Part shown: one piece after another, positions 32,472-47,400 of the stretch | Layout of the letters: each line of letters opens with the position of its first letter | Position numbering within the stretch: position 1 is the stretch's first letter | Assembly (NCBI GenBank): GCA_007922305.1 | Contig: ML677386.1 | Span: 10,893,830-10,957,829, forward strand | DNA: 64,000 nt | Direction: 5' to 3' | Source: Dermatemys mawii | Taxonomy: Eukaryota > Chordata > Testudines > Dermatemydidae | The notes under the pieces: generated by a model | What the model saw: only the letters and a program-made list of their open reading frames with translations | What the model was told of the DNA's origin: nothing | Database searches by the model: none | Position numbers and translations under genes: made by a program

Positions 32472-35400
32472 CTATGACAAAGAAAAACAAAAAGGTTTAA
32501 ATAAATGTACTAAAATTAAATTACAAAAATACTTTGTATGTACTTTAGTATCTCTTACCCAACAATCTCAAAACAGATAAATAACATTAAAGGGACACCA
32601 TCAAGTTAAAATCTAGCTAGTTAAAATAATAAAAAGAATTAAAAGTAGTTTCACTTGCTCCCAAGTGCCCCTGCCAATGTTTGTGAGAGGAGTGCAGATA
32701 AGAAGCTAATTTTATTTCGTGGCTCTTGTCACGTGCCATTGGTGTGGGATTAACAAAAGCTTCTAACCCAGTTATACAAGAAGGGTCAGTATAGACTGAC
32801 TCCAACAACTACTACACATTCTTTTATTAATAATTAATTATTTACAATTTCTTGTTGCTGTGTGAAAGACCAAGACAAACAAGGAAACTGTATGGTCCAT
32901 TATACTGCATTACTATAAATTCCTATTACTGTAAGGTGGGTACACAATTGGTTGAAAAACCATATTCAGGGAGTAGTTATATCAATGGTTTGCTGTTACA
33001 CTGAGAGGATACACTTCTAGTAGAGTCCTACAGGGGTCGCTCCTGGGCCTGGTACTATTCATTATCCCAGTCATTAGTGAAAATATTGGAGTGGAGAATG
33101 TGCTTTTAAAATTTGCACAGGACACCATAGTGGAAGGCATTACAAGCACTCTGAAGGACAGGATAAGAATTCAAAATGACCTTAATAAATTGTAATGACA
33201 AACGCAAAGTACTATACTTCAGAAGGAAAAATCAAATGCACAACTACAAAATGGGGACTAACTGGTGAGACAGCAGTACTGCTTAAAAGGATTTGGGAGT
33301 TTTAGTGGATCAAAATTTGAACATGAGCCAAGAACATGATGAAGCTGTGAAAAAGACTAATATCATTCTTGGGTGTATTAAGAGGAAAGTCACATGTAAG
33401 ACACAGGAGACAACTGTCTCACTCTACTTGACACTGGTGAGGCATCAGCTGGAGTACTCTGCCCAGTTTTGGGTGCTACAGTTTAAGAAAGATGTGGACA
33501 AACTGGAGAAGGGGAGCAACAAAAATGACAAAAGGTTTAGAAAAGCAGAGCTATCAGGAAGGTTAAAAAAATGGGCATGTTTAGTCTTAAGAAAAGAAGA
33601 ATTGAGGAGGCACCTGATAACAGTCTTCAAATATGTTGAGGGGTGTACCAAGAGGACTGTAATCAACTGTTCTCTATGTTCACTGAAGATAGAACAAGAG
33701 ATAATCTGCTGCAAGGGACATTTAGGTTAGAAATTAGGAAAATTTTTCAAAATATAAGGATAGTTAAGATTTGGATTAAGTTCCCCGGGGAGGTTATATA
33801 ATATCCATCATTGGAGATTTTTACAAGACATCAAACACCTGTCAGAGATGTTCTAAGTATACTTAGTTCTGCCTCAGTGCTGGGGGATGGACAATATAAC
33901 CTATCCCTGTTGCTTCTAGCTTTACATTTTTATGACTTCACTGTTTCCGCTTATAATCACGGTGCTATCAAACGAACGAAATGAACAAATGAAGAATAGA
34001 GAAAAATACTATTTCTCTCCAGTCTCTTTCAGCACAATAGATATTATTTATAATAACAGTAGGTATAACGTTTTCAGAGAGAAGTGTGACTTAAGATGGT
34101 GTTCCTTTAAAAGAAGTTCATGAAGTAATGCTTCTGTGGCTTATGGAGAGTTAATATTTTATAATTTATCATGGAAATCATAATGAATGATTTTATAGTA
34201 AATTATTATACTTATTTGTAAAGAAAATCAAGCTAGTAATATTGAATTTTGCATATATTTATTAGAAAAAGTTAGTTTTATAATTCTTCAACGAATGTAG
34301 ATCCTCTTACAGAATAAAATAGAATACATCCCTCTGAAAATGTTCTTTTCATATGCAGTGCTGTTGACTAAAAATGTTGGAAACCAGAATTGTATTTTTG
34401 TGGGATCATTTTTATTTGAATTTTTGAAGAATTTCTAAGTATCTATACAAACATTTTGCTGGCAACTTTACAAATGCTATTAATATGAATGCCAGCCCAG
34501 GACAATGCATGAATTTGCTATACTTTTCAGATGGCTGCACTGAAATCACTAGAAACAGTGTCATGTGGCACTGTTAGGTAGTTTAAGTGCACACATTTAA
34601 GCTTTGTATTTTAAATGATGATATAAACCTACTATTAAATAGAAATGTTTTCATGAATTTTAGTGAAAACCACTTTGCACTTAAATGTTCCCTTACAGTT
34701 TTTTTAATACAAATACAGCAGTCCTGTGCTAGTATATGAAATAGCAATAGATTAACCTTATTAGGTTTTAATTATCTGAATAAGGTGCAAAACAGTAAGA
34801 AAGTCAGTATAAATGGTGAAAAGTACATTACATAATTAAAACTGAAATTAAAAAACCCCAAAACGAATCTGTCATTGCTAAATAAAAAAGCCCATTCTGG
34901 TAAAGCACATAAGCAAGTGTTAAGCACAAGTTATCAGAGTCAATGTGACTACTTATGTGGTTAAATTTAAGCTCCTGCCTAAATGCTTTGTTGGAGTCAG
35001 GCCAAAGCTGGAAATTTGTCTTTCAAACATATATGATTTTTGAACCTGACAGTATTTTTTTTTAAAAAGGCTGCATTAGTTACGGAACAAAAGGAACCAG
35101 TGTAGTGGATTACAGTATCATGGTTTCTATTGTTGGCATCTATTAAAATGACAAATCTACTTATATAGTATGCTGGAAAAACAATTTTTCATTAAGTTAC
35201 CCAACATTTATGGCAACATAAACGTTACACGTGTTATACAGACTGACCCAAGAAAAACGTTCTTTTGGACTTTTAATTTAACTTGTTGGAAATTAACAGG
35301 TATGTGCATTAGAAGTTTCTGGCAGAGATCTAAGGGCCAAACTCCTCAGCTACAATGGGTAATCCCACTGCATGGCTCTAACAGAGGACAGAATTTAACC

Positions 35401-38400
35401 TCAAGTACTTACTTTCCCGTTCCTTTTTCTTCAAGCGCTTTCTTCTTCGGTCAATGGAAGCTACCTCAGATTTTAAGGACAGGTAATGTTTCCTGATTTC
35501 TTGTAGTTTTTCTTGTAGGATTGTTATGCGTTCTGCACTTGTCAGATTTTCTAGATCAGCTGTGAGTTAAAAAATACCTTAGTTAATTATTAATATAGAA
35601 CTGAAGTTTTCATAAAACTTTCTAGTTGTAAATTTTTGGGAGATGTTCAGATCCTACGGGGAAGGTATTAGAAAAGTATCCAGATGGAGGACAAAGCAGC
35701 TAAAAACCACAGCAACTTTAATTGTCATCTATCACCATAGAGAGACAAAGTGGGTAAGGTCATATATTTTACTGGACCAATTGCTGTTGGTGAAAGAGAG
35801 CTTTAGAGCTACACAGAGTTCTTTTTCAGCTGTGTGTAGCTTGAAAGCTTGTCTCTTTCACCAACAGAAACTGGTCCACTAAAAGATATTTTCTCACCCA
35901 TCTTGTGTCTCTAAAATATCTTGGAACCACATTGCTACAACTCAGCAAACATCTATCAATACAGATTTTTCTCCTCAAACACCACGAGTGGCAGACAGGC
36001 AAATATTTTTGAGAGGGGGGAAGAAGAAAAAAAAGCAAGGCTTTTTGTTTTATGTTTATGAAGATTAATACGAATTTTTCCAAGATTACATATCAAGAAC
36101 TGAATCCTTAGATGGGCACAAATGGGGTCAAAAACAATTAAAGTCTGTGGGCATATGTCTCAACTCAGGACAAACAGAGCTCTGACAAAGAGGCCAACAG
36201 GGAGCCAGCCAGTTTTGGTTTCATGATTCTATAGTACAGTCTGTGCAGGCTCCAATGTGAATTAGAGCATACTAGGGGCTGCCCTAAGTGAGGGATCATA
36301 CAATAACTGAGGATCAGTGTAGCACAACAGAGCTCTTCCTCCTTCCCTGTCTACTCCCAATATGCCTCTCCTTCCCCTGGCATTTTATGCTGGGATGTTG
36401 ATAGGAACAGACACTGACTCTGATGGTTTTACTCTCACTGAGAACTCCCCTCTGCTAGGGAAATTAACAGCTCACCAGTTATGGTTACAATTCAACTCCT
36501 TTGTGCCATATGAGAGATGCAAAAAGAACAGATCTGACCCTGAGTCTGATATGCAGGAGGGTAGGGAAGAAGGGAATAAAAAAGCATCCTTATGAGAGCT
36601 GTGTGGGAAATCTGCACATCTCATTTGAGTGAATTGTTGAGTGGGGTTTGGGTAGAGCAGGGGCATGACTGGTGGATGGAAACATAGCACAGAGCCACAT
36701 AGTTACAAACTTCAGAAGGAGAATAGAAAGCTATGTCTGCTATTTTCCCCTCAGCAATAGAAGTGGAATGTGATGCTGGTGTGACAGAGGAATCATTTTT
36801 AATCATGTTTCTTACAGTAGTGCCCAAGCACCAACCAAGAATGGGGTCCCATTGTGCTAGGCACTGTACAAACACAAAGTTGCAACAGATCTTGCTGTAG
36901 ACTTTGAGGTGGGTGTGTGGATTCTGTTCTCTCAATTTCTTCACAGTTTCAGCAAGCAAAGTTCCTTTACTCCAGAGCTTTATTCACAGATTTAGAACTG
37001 GCCTCCAAAAGTTTAGGGTCAGATTCTCAGACTGTACTGAACAGTCCTTAAAATGACTGAAGATGACAGGTGAAGAATTTCCTGTGTATAAGTGAATTTT
37101 CTGCTCATTTTTATTCACGCATGTGTTCTTGGGGGAGAGGAGAGGATTATGGAGGGTTTTATGACCAAAAAATTATCTGAACTTTTAAAATCAAAGCTGT
37201 AACACTTGGCTCTGAATTGTCCAAAATGACATTCTAATTTGACCAGTGGAGCTCCTGAAATGGATGTAAAAGCCATACAAAGCATACAAATGAGACATAT
37301 CAAGAAGAGGAAAGTCTTGACAGTCACTTCAGGGAGTGCAGAAAAGCAGTACCTTTCTATAAATCTGAAGACAGGAAGCCTGAGGAACCTGAACTGGAAG
37401 TTGATTTAAAGGTTCCTGATTTCCCAGTTCTATTTTTTAGGAACATAAGGTGGGGGGAGGATTGGCAAAAAAGTCAGAAGGAAGTGAGTACAATTTTAAG
37501 CTTCCCTCTTCTCCTATCTCCCTTAAGCCCTGCAACACTTTCAGCAGTAGCTTGTAGCCCAACAGCCACTTCTAGTTCTCACTCTACAAAAAACACAACA
37601 AAGCCCCAAAGTCTGAGTTTACAATAGAAACAGAGTTGAAAATGGCTGTTGGACCACAAACTTCTGCTGAAAGGGCAGCTGGACTTATGGAGGACAGGAT
37701 GAGGGGAAAAAGGTCTTAAATATGTTTATTACATTAAAGAACAGGTTTTGAAGCCTTTCCCCATGTATTTTCTGTTGCCTCCTTTTCTCCTCAGTAGAAG
37801 GATAGTGTTGCATTAACAGCCCCTTCCTCAAATTGTCTAAAAAAAGGTTAAAAAATAAAATAACATAAAAAGCTAAAATGAAGTCACTCTCTAGTAGCAA
37901 TAAGGCACTGCAGGGTCAGCTACTGATGAATTTTTCATGTGGATTAAAGCACATTCGCTCCAACTTCATGCCTCACAACACACTGAAGTTAGCCAAGAAC
38001 AGTTGACTAATACATAAAATGGAGAAATTTATTGCTATGATAGATATAAATCTGTTCTGATTCCAGTTTTGCTAAGGTAAAATGGAACACAAAGAAATCT
38101 GACTGACTACCAAGTCTGGAAAACTTCTGAATGATCACAGGGGGAAAAAAAAAGTATACAAGTCAATTTAAACATGAAAAGTATGAAATTCACACCAGTA
38201 CTGGACAGTTTGCATAAAAACTTAAGAATGACTTTAAACCCTTTGTGTAAAAAAATAAGTGCTATATAAGGAAGTGCACATGGGTGGGCTTGTTGCATTT
38301 TGATCACAGTAAGTTTCACCAAAAAAGAATTAAAAGTTAATCTTAGAAAAAGATAACCAAATTCAGTAACATTAGGACTGAAAGTAATTCTGAAAGAAAA

Positions 38401-41400
38401 TACTTCAGTATTTTATTTACTATTTCTTGCTAGAGGAACAAACTAGATCTAGTTTAAGAAAAGACACTTACACATTTGAAAACTCCATTTATATACTTTA
38501 GGCAAACGATTATTTTGTTCCTTGAGATCAGATTCCTTCTCTCCATTTTTCCCACATTTTCCTGGAGACTGTGTTCTTGCAAGTGATTTGGTATGGTGAG
38601 ACTTCATTCCAGTGGAAACTGGTTTTGCTGGCTGAGACTTGGTTATACTTTCACCAGCAGAAAGTTCTTCACTATCACTGCTGTTTGCTGAAGAAACACA
38701 ATAGTATGCTATATGGGTTTATTTTATTAATCAAACCTCTAACTCCTCAAGTGCTGGTTCCAAAAATCAAAAAAGGGGTTACACCTCTTTTTCAATATAT
38801 AAAGGGTAAAATGCATCCCCGGTGAAGAGAGGGAGGTAGAGAGTGGGCAGTAGGATCTGAATTGCAACCCCATATGTTGCCGATAGAGATGGTGCTTTCT
38901 TATGTTCATACAGAAATGCTGATTTGTAAGAAGGCATAAAAATCCATTTCTTAAAAATAGGTTTGAAAATAGTCAAGCGAGGTCTAGTAAAATATGAATA
39001 AAGTGAACTGAGACAATTTAGAAGCAAGCTGAAGATATGTTAGGATACAACCCCAGGTCATATTGTAAATATGTTTGGTCCTAGCTGGTTTTGACAAGTG
39101 TTTTAGATACAGTGTTAATGTTTTGGAAAGTGCTATTTATATTAATAGATATTGTTATGGCATTGATACACGTTGACTAAGATGACATAATATTAAATAG
39201 CCACTAAAAAAGTAGAAAAATATTAAATTATGATAAAAAAGTAAATTTAATATTGAGTATTATTATAACTGATTATTAAAAAGGTAGCATGCTAATTTTA
39301 GATTAGGCACATGCATCCACCACCAAGGTACTGTTAGAGAAAGGATTATGCCCATTCTCGTCATTTAGGTATTGATCACCCCACAATGCATCATTTCCTC
39401 TTTGAATGTGAGTATAAATGCAGTATAGATTATATTGTAATACCTGTTTGCTTAACTATTTTATATTAAATAAAGTTTTCAATTTTATCACTTACTGAGT
39501 CATTCACAGTCCTCCACTAAATTAAATTATCTATAACCGCCCTGCAGGCTCGAACCGTAAAGAATTCAGTTTGGTTTTATCTGTTATTTTTAAATTACTA
39601 AGGGGGAACATATAAATTTCTACAAGGGAACATGACCTGACCATAAGGTAAGTAAATGGGTAGGTAATGGTGTGTGTGTGAAAAAATAAAAGTCAAACTT
39701 CTGATGCTGAAAGTCCCGCACAAAAACTGACTACCTGGGCCTTGTGTGGGGAAGAGTGAATTTCACCTCCAGAACTGTTCAGGTAACATCATAAACTAAA
39801 TACTTTAGAGTACATTCAGTAAAGACGTAGCCTCCACTGGAGGATAATGTAGAGCAACTGTCTAGTTTCACAGTGCAGGCAGGAAAATGATCATTAACCT
39901 CTACTTATAAGGTCGTCCTGCTTTTCACTTTTTATTTGGCTTACTTTAAAAGTCAGATGTACTTGTGAAATGTTCCTATATGCAGCAAATAGTTTAGGTA
40001 GATGAATACAGGTCCTGTGTAATTACACTGGTGGTACTGTGCAAATAATATTACCACCTCTAAATTATGTGAAATTGTGTGAAAACTGACCTTGAGTAGT
40101 ATGTAAGTTCACTTTGCATAAAGTTCCTATTCCCTTCCTTAAAATGTATGTATTTCCACACCCCAAAATATTTTCTTTCCTTCCCCCTTTGATAAAAATA
40201 GACCCCGTAAAGTGCCCCGTGCTTACAAGTTCCACTGAATTCAATGGGAGCTGAAGGCTTTGAGCACCTTATGGGATCAGTCCAAGAAACAGCATAGCAA
40301 GAAATTTTAAATACTCTTGCACTCAGCAAAAACAGCATCATCATTTTAACATTTATTATGAATTCTCTACTTAGTACATTTTTCTAAAACATTATCTTTA
40401 TATAAACAATTACTTCACTTGTCATTCAAATATAAGTTGTTCTAAGTCTAGGTTTCATTTTGCACCAAGTTGCTATACTTACTAGTTTTGCTCTTCTTTT
40501 TGTTGTTCACCACTGATGTTTTGTGGCTTCTTTTCTGCTTTTTTGAGGAACCGCCTCCTCCCTGAGCATCTTTAAGCCTTTTTTGACCTGAACAGACTTC
40601 AATTTTAACAAATAATTAAATTCTTGGTGAAAACACTATACAACTTTGTATTTTAGGTGTTAAGGCATATCTATCTATATTAAAGTCTTGGGCAGATCCT
40701 CTGAGATTTAAGTTTACAGACAAATGTGACTTTTCTTCTCAGCTGCCATTAACAGGATTTAATTATTTTATGTGTACAAACTGGTAACTGATACTGAGGG
40801 TGGGTGGGAAGCAGATGAAGTTTGCTAGTAAAAAAGAAAATATGTTAGATGTTTGCAAGTAACTAATAGGTCATAGGATTCAATACCATTTTTCCTGACA
40901 CATATGGATATTTTGGTGTTTAAGTACTGCAAATTAAACAGGCATTTGTTCAGATGGCAAATTTATCAAGATTCATTAAAAGTGAAAGAATCAGAAAAGA
41001 CCTTCACTTCCCTTTGATGATATACAGATTTTAAAAAGCTTTAAGCAGTCTTGCAAACTACGGAAACCAACAGTACCAACAATGTTATCAGAGTGCATTC
41101 CTAGAACATGTAAGGCACCAATCAACAGTATCAGGGACTTTTTTTTTTTTTTCCCCAGATGAGATGGGGTAAGTATGAACTCTAAAATTTAGGAATCCCT
41201 CTGGCTGGTAATCAGAAGTCTCCACTAATACCATAATAAAGTAAGATCCCACCATCCTGTGAATAAAGTCCATTAAGATATGTCAACCATACACTTGTTC
41301 TTTTTTGGTAAAAAAAACCCAACCACTTAGAAACTCTGCATCAATGTAATTAAACATGATCAGCATGTTACAGCTTAATTTCAAGAAAAAAAAAATAAAG

Positions 41401-44400
41401 CCACAATGCATAAAACCTGTTTGAATGGGTTTCTGTGGAAATGAAAGTATTTTGAAGTCTAGCAGGCAATTTTGAAGTACCAACAGCCTTTCATTTTGCC
41501 TTGTCCCCATCTCTCTGCTTCTCAAATTTAAAAAGTGAAAGAACTATTGGTATTTATGGCCACAGGGAATAAAACCAGAAGAGGAAGGGAAAACTGAAAT
41601 ATACTCTAAGACATCTGGTTTAAAAAAAATAAAGCCAATGGGAACTGTACAACTTGGAAATTGCCTGACTTACACATACCATGGGCTGCTGTAACAAAAT
41701 CATTTAAAAATTAAGAAACTACAGACTGATGCTCAATCCTGTTTTTAAACATGGGCACCTTGCATTTTGTAAATGGAGAAGCATGACCACAAAAATTGGA
41801 GAGATGCTTAGAACAGAATATAAAAAAAGTGATAATGTGTGACTGGTACTACAAAACAAAACAGAATTGGAAAGGCAAAGGAGTCATCCTTGATTTCAAA
41901 CAGTACGTGTTTTTTTATACATAGTACCTGGAAGCTGAACAGCAAGTTTTCAACCTAACCATTATTAAGTGTGAAAGGGCTGTATAGACTTACTTTACCA
42001 GAGGCTCTAAAAATCAATTTCTTTCTCTAATCCTAATTATTCTCTTGCAAGAAGCATAACAAGAGCAGAACTAAAGAGGATACAATGCTCTGAGAGCAGC
42101 TGATTGAGAAAACTTGCAGTTAAGCATTTTGCTCCTAAAGGCAACTGCAAATTGCTAAGATGAAAAAGAATATATATTGCAATTTCAGGATCCTGTTCAT
42201 ACCTCTGTAATTGTTTTCTTTATCTTATTAATTTTTACGCATGTTATAGTAATTATCCTAATCTATCAGAGAAAATATGGCACATCTGAACCGTTAAGTT
42301 GTATATTTAAAAGAAAGCAATAAAAACAAAACGTCTGAATGTCAATTTTTGTGAGAGTATCCTTAAAATAATTGGGTTCCTTTTATCCCATGTATCAAAA
42401 GGCAGCTATGTAAACTAAAAAATATTTGATAGACTATAATAAAAAAGACTGGACTAATATATAGCTAATGGATTTAACAAAATAGGTTTGGGATCCAACC
42501 TTGCAAATACTTATACATGTACACAAATGCTAGGAGGATTGGGCCTTTTCCTTCCTCTCCTCCACTGTGGAGTCTTAGTAGGGATTTACATTTTTGCAGG
42601 TTGAATTTGAAAATGAAAACACATTTTTGAGTTATGTCAGTGAAAAAATTTCAGCCTCTATTTTCAACATTTAAAAGGAGCCTTAAAAATTCTGAATTAA
42701 TTAATAGTCAGCAGGTTTAAAACAATTAAATGGAAGTATTTCTTCACACAACGCACAGTCAACCTGTGGAACTCCTTGCCAGAGGATATTGTGAAGGCCA
42801 AGACCATAACAGAGTTCAAAAAAGAATTAGATAAACTCATGGAGGATAGCTCCATCAATGGTTATTAGCCAGGATGAGCAGGAATGGTGTCCCTAGTCTC
42901 TGTTTACCAGAAGCTGAGAATGAGCGACAAGGATGGATCATTTGATGATTACCTGTTCTGTTCATTCCCCCTGGGGCATCTGGCACTGGCCATTGTTGGA
43001 AGACAGAATACTGGGCTAGATGGACCTTAAGAATGGCCCTACTGGGTCAGACCTATGTTCTTAAGCCAATCTCTAAGTAACGTAGCAACAGCTAAAAACA
43101 AATACATTAGCAGTACAAGAAATGAGAGGAGGAATGTATGTTCGACAACTCAGGTTTTCTCTTTACCTTTTTCAGTGTGTTCTGGTTCCTGTTGATTACT
43201 ACTGCTAGAGCTGACGCTGGCATCAAAGCCTGTTGGAGAAATATTTCCTTCAGACTGAAGGTCCTGCAGCTCTCCCACAACACTATCCACTTCAATTGTG
43301 CTATCAGTTTCACTCTTGATGCTTCGAATCTCTTCTTGATTTGGTGCCAATGTCTCTGAGACTGTTACGCTGGACTGATGCCTACTAGAATCTGTTACAG
43401 TGACAGATGAAGGTGATTCAGGGGTTGTAGGAGGAGTATTTAGCACTGAATTACTTCCACTGCTTGGAAATTCAACTTTCTTGTCACTCATTTCAGTTGG
43501 TTTCTCCTCAACAGGTTTAACCTCTGTGCTGGCTAGTAAAGGCTTTTCTAGTTCAGAGCTGGGCAAAGAAACCTCTTCTGCAAGAGTTTGCAGCTGCTCC
43601 TCTACTGCAGCCTCCTCAGAAGCATGTGGGGGTGAGGCTGCAGCCTCTGTGTCAGAGTCTGAAAAAAGTTCCTTCAATGTTTTCTTGGGCCACTGTCCCT
43701 GAATACTGGACCATACATCTTTTCTATCCTTAGCTCTTGTATTCTGAGGTCTTTCATCAGAGTTATTTAGAAGCTTTATTCTTTTTTCTGCCACTTCAGA
43801 AAATCCTGAGTAGAAACCACCTGTCCTTAAAGACTTCCTTTTCTCCTCTAACCCATTGTATTTTTTAGTTGGTGTTATTTTTAGTTTAGATTTTTCCTCC
43901 TCATCTTCATCTGAGGAGCTGTTACTACTACGTTCTAAGCTATGGGAGTCTTTGCTCTTGGACTTTTCATCCTTTCTATTAGGTGACCCAGTCTTTACAC
44001 ATTCCTCTGTGACGCAATACTTTCGTTTACCACGTTTTACTTGTGGCTTTGTTGTTTTATCTACTACCTCCTTTTTGACCTCTTTTCTCTTCTTTGTAGC
44101 TTCATCCTCTCCTTCATAGTCTGTATCATCAGATAATTCTTCTAGCTCTTTCCGCAATCTTTCTGGTGATTTGGATATTGACTTAGGTAGTGCTACGTCT
44201 GCAAGGGCTTTCCCCTCTTCTTGAGGAGATGAGCTGCTCTGCTCTCCTTCTGGACAGAGTTCATTTTTGTCCTGGCTCACAGTCTCATCTGGAGATTCCT
44301 CCTTGTCATCATTATGTACATTCTGGGCACTTTGGTCATCTTCCTGGTCACTATCATCAGCAGAACTTTCTGAAGCTATTAAAAAAAAAATCTGTTACAA

Positions 44401-47400
44401 GTAATACTAAAAAAACAACTAAAATACAAACATATTATAGATAAACAGATAGCAATACACACTAAAGCTAGTACTATTTAAATCCTTTGTTTCCATGTAT
44501 CCAGTAGGAAAAAAAGCAGATTATTTTCAATAACTTCATTTTATTAGGAAGTATAATATCTAGATAAGCAACAATGCTTGTCAGTTTGCAAGTCCCATAT
44601 AATAAAACATCTCCAGGGAATTCCTCTACAGGAGTTGCATACATTTTTGAAGAACCAGATAAGGCATGAAGTGACAGATTCAAGTTTAAATAAAACTCTG
44701 TATTATTAATCCACACATCTATCACAAATGGACATGGCAGCCCAAAAGAATGTTTAATATTAGACTTTAAATGCACTACATCTTTACTATTAACTAATAA
44801 TTACAATTTACAAATGCTATTTTCCCTACTCCCAAAGCTGAAAAATATAGATGTATAGAAGAAAAGATGAAGACATTTTTTTAATTGCACAGGATTTGTA
44901 AATTCCAGCTAGGTTTTTATAATTTCTAAATGATAATGTTTTCTGCTATTACTAGTACTTGAAGATCAGTACCATCAGAAGCGCACTTCTAAAAACCTTA
45001 ATGTGTCTGAAATCTGCATTTGCAGTCTTACACATTCTATGTCCACACCTCAAAAAATAAAGCTCACTTTTTACTAATATCCTTGACCTGTAGCTAGCAT
45101 CATCTAAATTAAAAGTTGTACCAAGTGTTATGTTCAAAACAGAGGGCAAAATCATAGCCCCACTGAAGTAACTGACAACACTCCCATAGACTTCAATGGG
45201 ACTAGGCTTTCATCCCAGTTGCTAGTTTTCAGGGCAACACATACTCAGTTTTGACTGAAAACACTAATATCCCAGCCCACTTTGTTTAAAAAAGTTTAGT
45301 TTGATTCAGTCACCTATCAGTTCCAACAACACAAAGAGCTGAGGGTGTTTTTGTTTGCTTTTAGACTTTATTATTTTGTAGTATTTTGCAACTTAAAAAA
45401 ACCCAAAAGACTTGAGCACAATATTGCTCCAAAATGAGGGCTTGTCACTTTCGCTCATGAGGGAGGGGATAGAGGTTTGAAGCTTTGAAGACTATTTATT
45501 AATAAATATTTCAGAAAAATTTTCAAGCACAGTCATTAGTTTACAGATTTAAGACTATCTTCCCAATGAGGCTGGAAGCTCGTGGTGTGTGTTTTTGGAA
45601 GAGTTTTTTAGATGACTCAGGGTACAGACTAGACACTTTTTTTTTAAAGAGACTCAGGCTAAAAATAGCAGTATAGATGTTCCTGCTTTGGCTGAAGCCT
45701 GGACTCTGAAATTTGGTGAGGGAAAAAAAATCTCAGAGTCCAGATCTGGCCTGAGCTCACTACCTGAAAATCTACATTGCTATTTTAAGTCCCACAGCAC
45801 AAGTCCAAGTCATTTCACTGGGCTCTGAGACTCACTGCTCCAGGTCTTTTATTGATGTATAGATGTACCCTAACAAACCAGTTGGCGGGGGGGGGAGATG
45901 TACATGTCCTAGTGTGCCTTTTAGCATCCTAGGGTCCTTTACAAATGGGAGCTGTAGTCTTCAGGAACATCACTAGGTGCAAGCATGTGACTTATAGGAA
46001 GCCAGATATATAGCTTCCTATCTCTTAGGCAGGGACAGAAGACAAGAGAAACTACGTGTCAGGGAAGTGCTAGCGTGGATGTCTCCACAGTAGCTGGGAA
46101 AGAGAAGGCTGGGAGGAAAGATGTGTCCACCCACTTTTCACCTCCAGAAAGATCTCAGTTACCAAGCGTTTTGTATTGTTTTGAAAAGTTTTGCAACTTC
46201 TTTTTATCAGAGAACCTGCTCAGATGAAAGGGATGGGGAACTGAACATGAGGCTTTTGTTTGGACTGCCTGGCTAGTGAATCTGCTCACTAGCCTACAGA
46301 GAACTACAAATAAATGTAGTCAAGAATCAGAGGGGTAGCCGTGTTAGTCTGGAATTGCAGAAGTGACAAAGAGTCCTGTGGCACCTTAAAGACTAACTGA
46401 AATTTTTTCAGAGCATGAGCTTTCGTGGGCTAATACCCACTTCGTCGGATGCATGCAGTGGAAGTATCCAGGGGCAGGTATAAATAGGTAGGCAAGAACC
46501 AGGTGGGAGATAACAAGGTTAGTCCAATCAGGCTGAACCAGCTTGTTATCTCTAATCAGGGAGGGTGAGGTGTTCCTCTAGCAGCTGAACTGGAGGTGTG
46601 AATAGCGAGAGAAGAGAAGCTGCTTTTGTAGTTAGCTAGCCATTCAAAATCTCTATTCAGTCCCAAATTGATTGTGTCAAATTTGCAAATGAATTGCAGC
46701 TCTGCAGTCTCTCTTTGCAGTCTGGACTTGAAGTTTTTTTGCTGCAAAATGCTGACCTTTAAATCTTCTATGGTGTGTCCAGTGAGGTTGAAGTGCTCTC
46801 CTACAGGTTTTTGAGTATTGCCATTCCTGATATCTGATTTGTGTCCATTTATCCTTTTTCGTAGGGACTGTCCAGTTTGGCCGATGTACATAGCAGAGGG
46901 ACATTGCTGGCACATAATGGCGTATATTACATTGGTAGATGTGCAGGTGAATGAACCAGTGATGGTGTGGCTGATCTGGTTTGGTCCTGTGATGGTGTTG
47001 CTGGTGTAGATGTGTGGGCAGAGTTGGCATCGAGGTTTATTGCATGGACTGGTTCCTGAGTTAGAGTTGTTATGGCGCGGTGTGCTGTTGCTGGTGAGAA
47101 TATGCTTGAGGTTAGCAGGTTGTCTGTAGGCCAGGACTGGCCTGCCTCCCAAGGCCTGTGAAAGTGAGGGATTGTTGTCCAGGATGGGTTGTAGATCACT
47201 GATGATGCGTTGGAGAGGCTTTAACTGAGGACTGTAGGTGATGGCCAGTGGTGTTCTGTTGTTTTCTTTCTTGGGCTTGTCTTGCAGCAGCAGGCTTCTG
47301 GGTACACGTCTGGCTCTGTTGATCTGTGTCCTTATTTCCTTGTGCGGGTATTGTAGTTTTGAGAAAGCTTGGTGGAGATCTTGTAGGTGTTGGTCTCTGT

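Noticed and set aside
33293..33730. 145-codon plus-strand frame as a host gene
   Set aside because: Its translation is the C-terminal end of CR1 reverse transcriptase, with broken flanks.
39040..39560. Possible LTR or processed pseudogene
   Set aside because: There is a late AATAAA and a repeat-like flavour, but I found no TG...CA ends, duplication, primer site or coding remnant.
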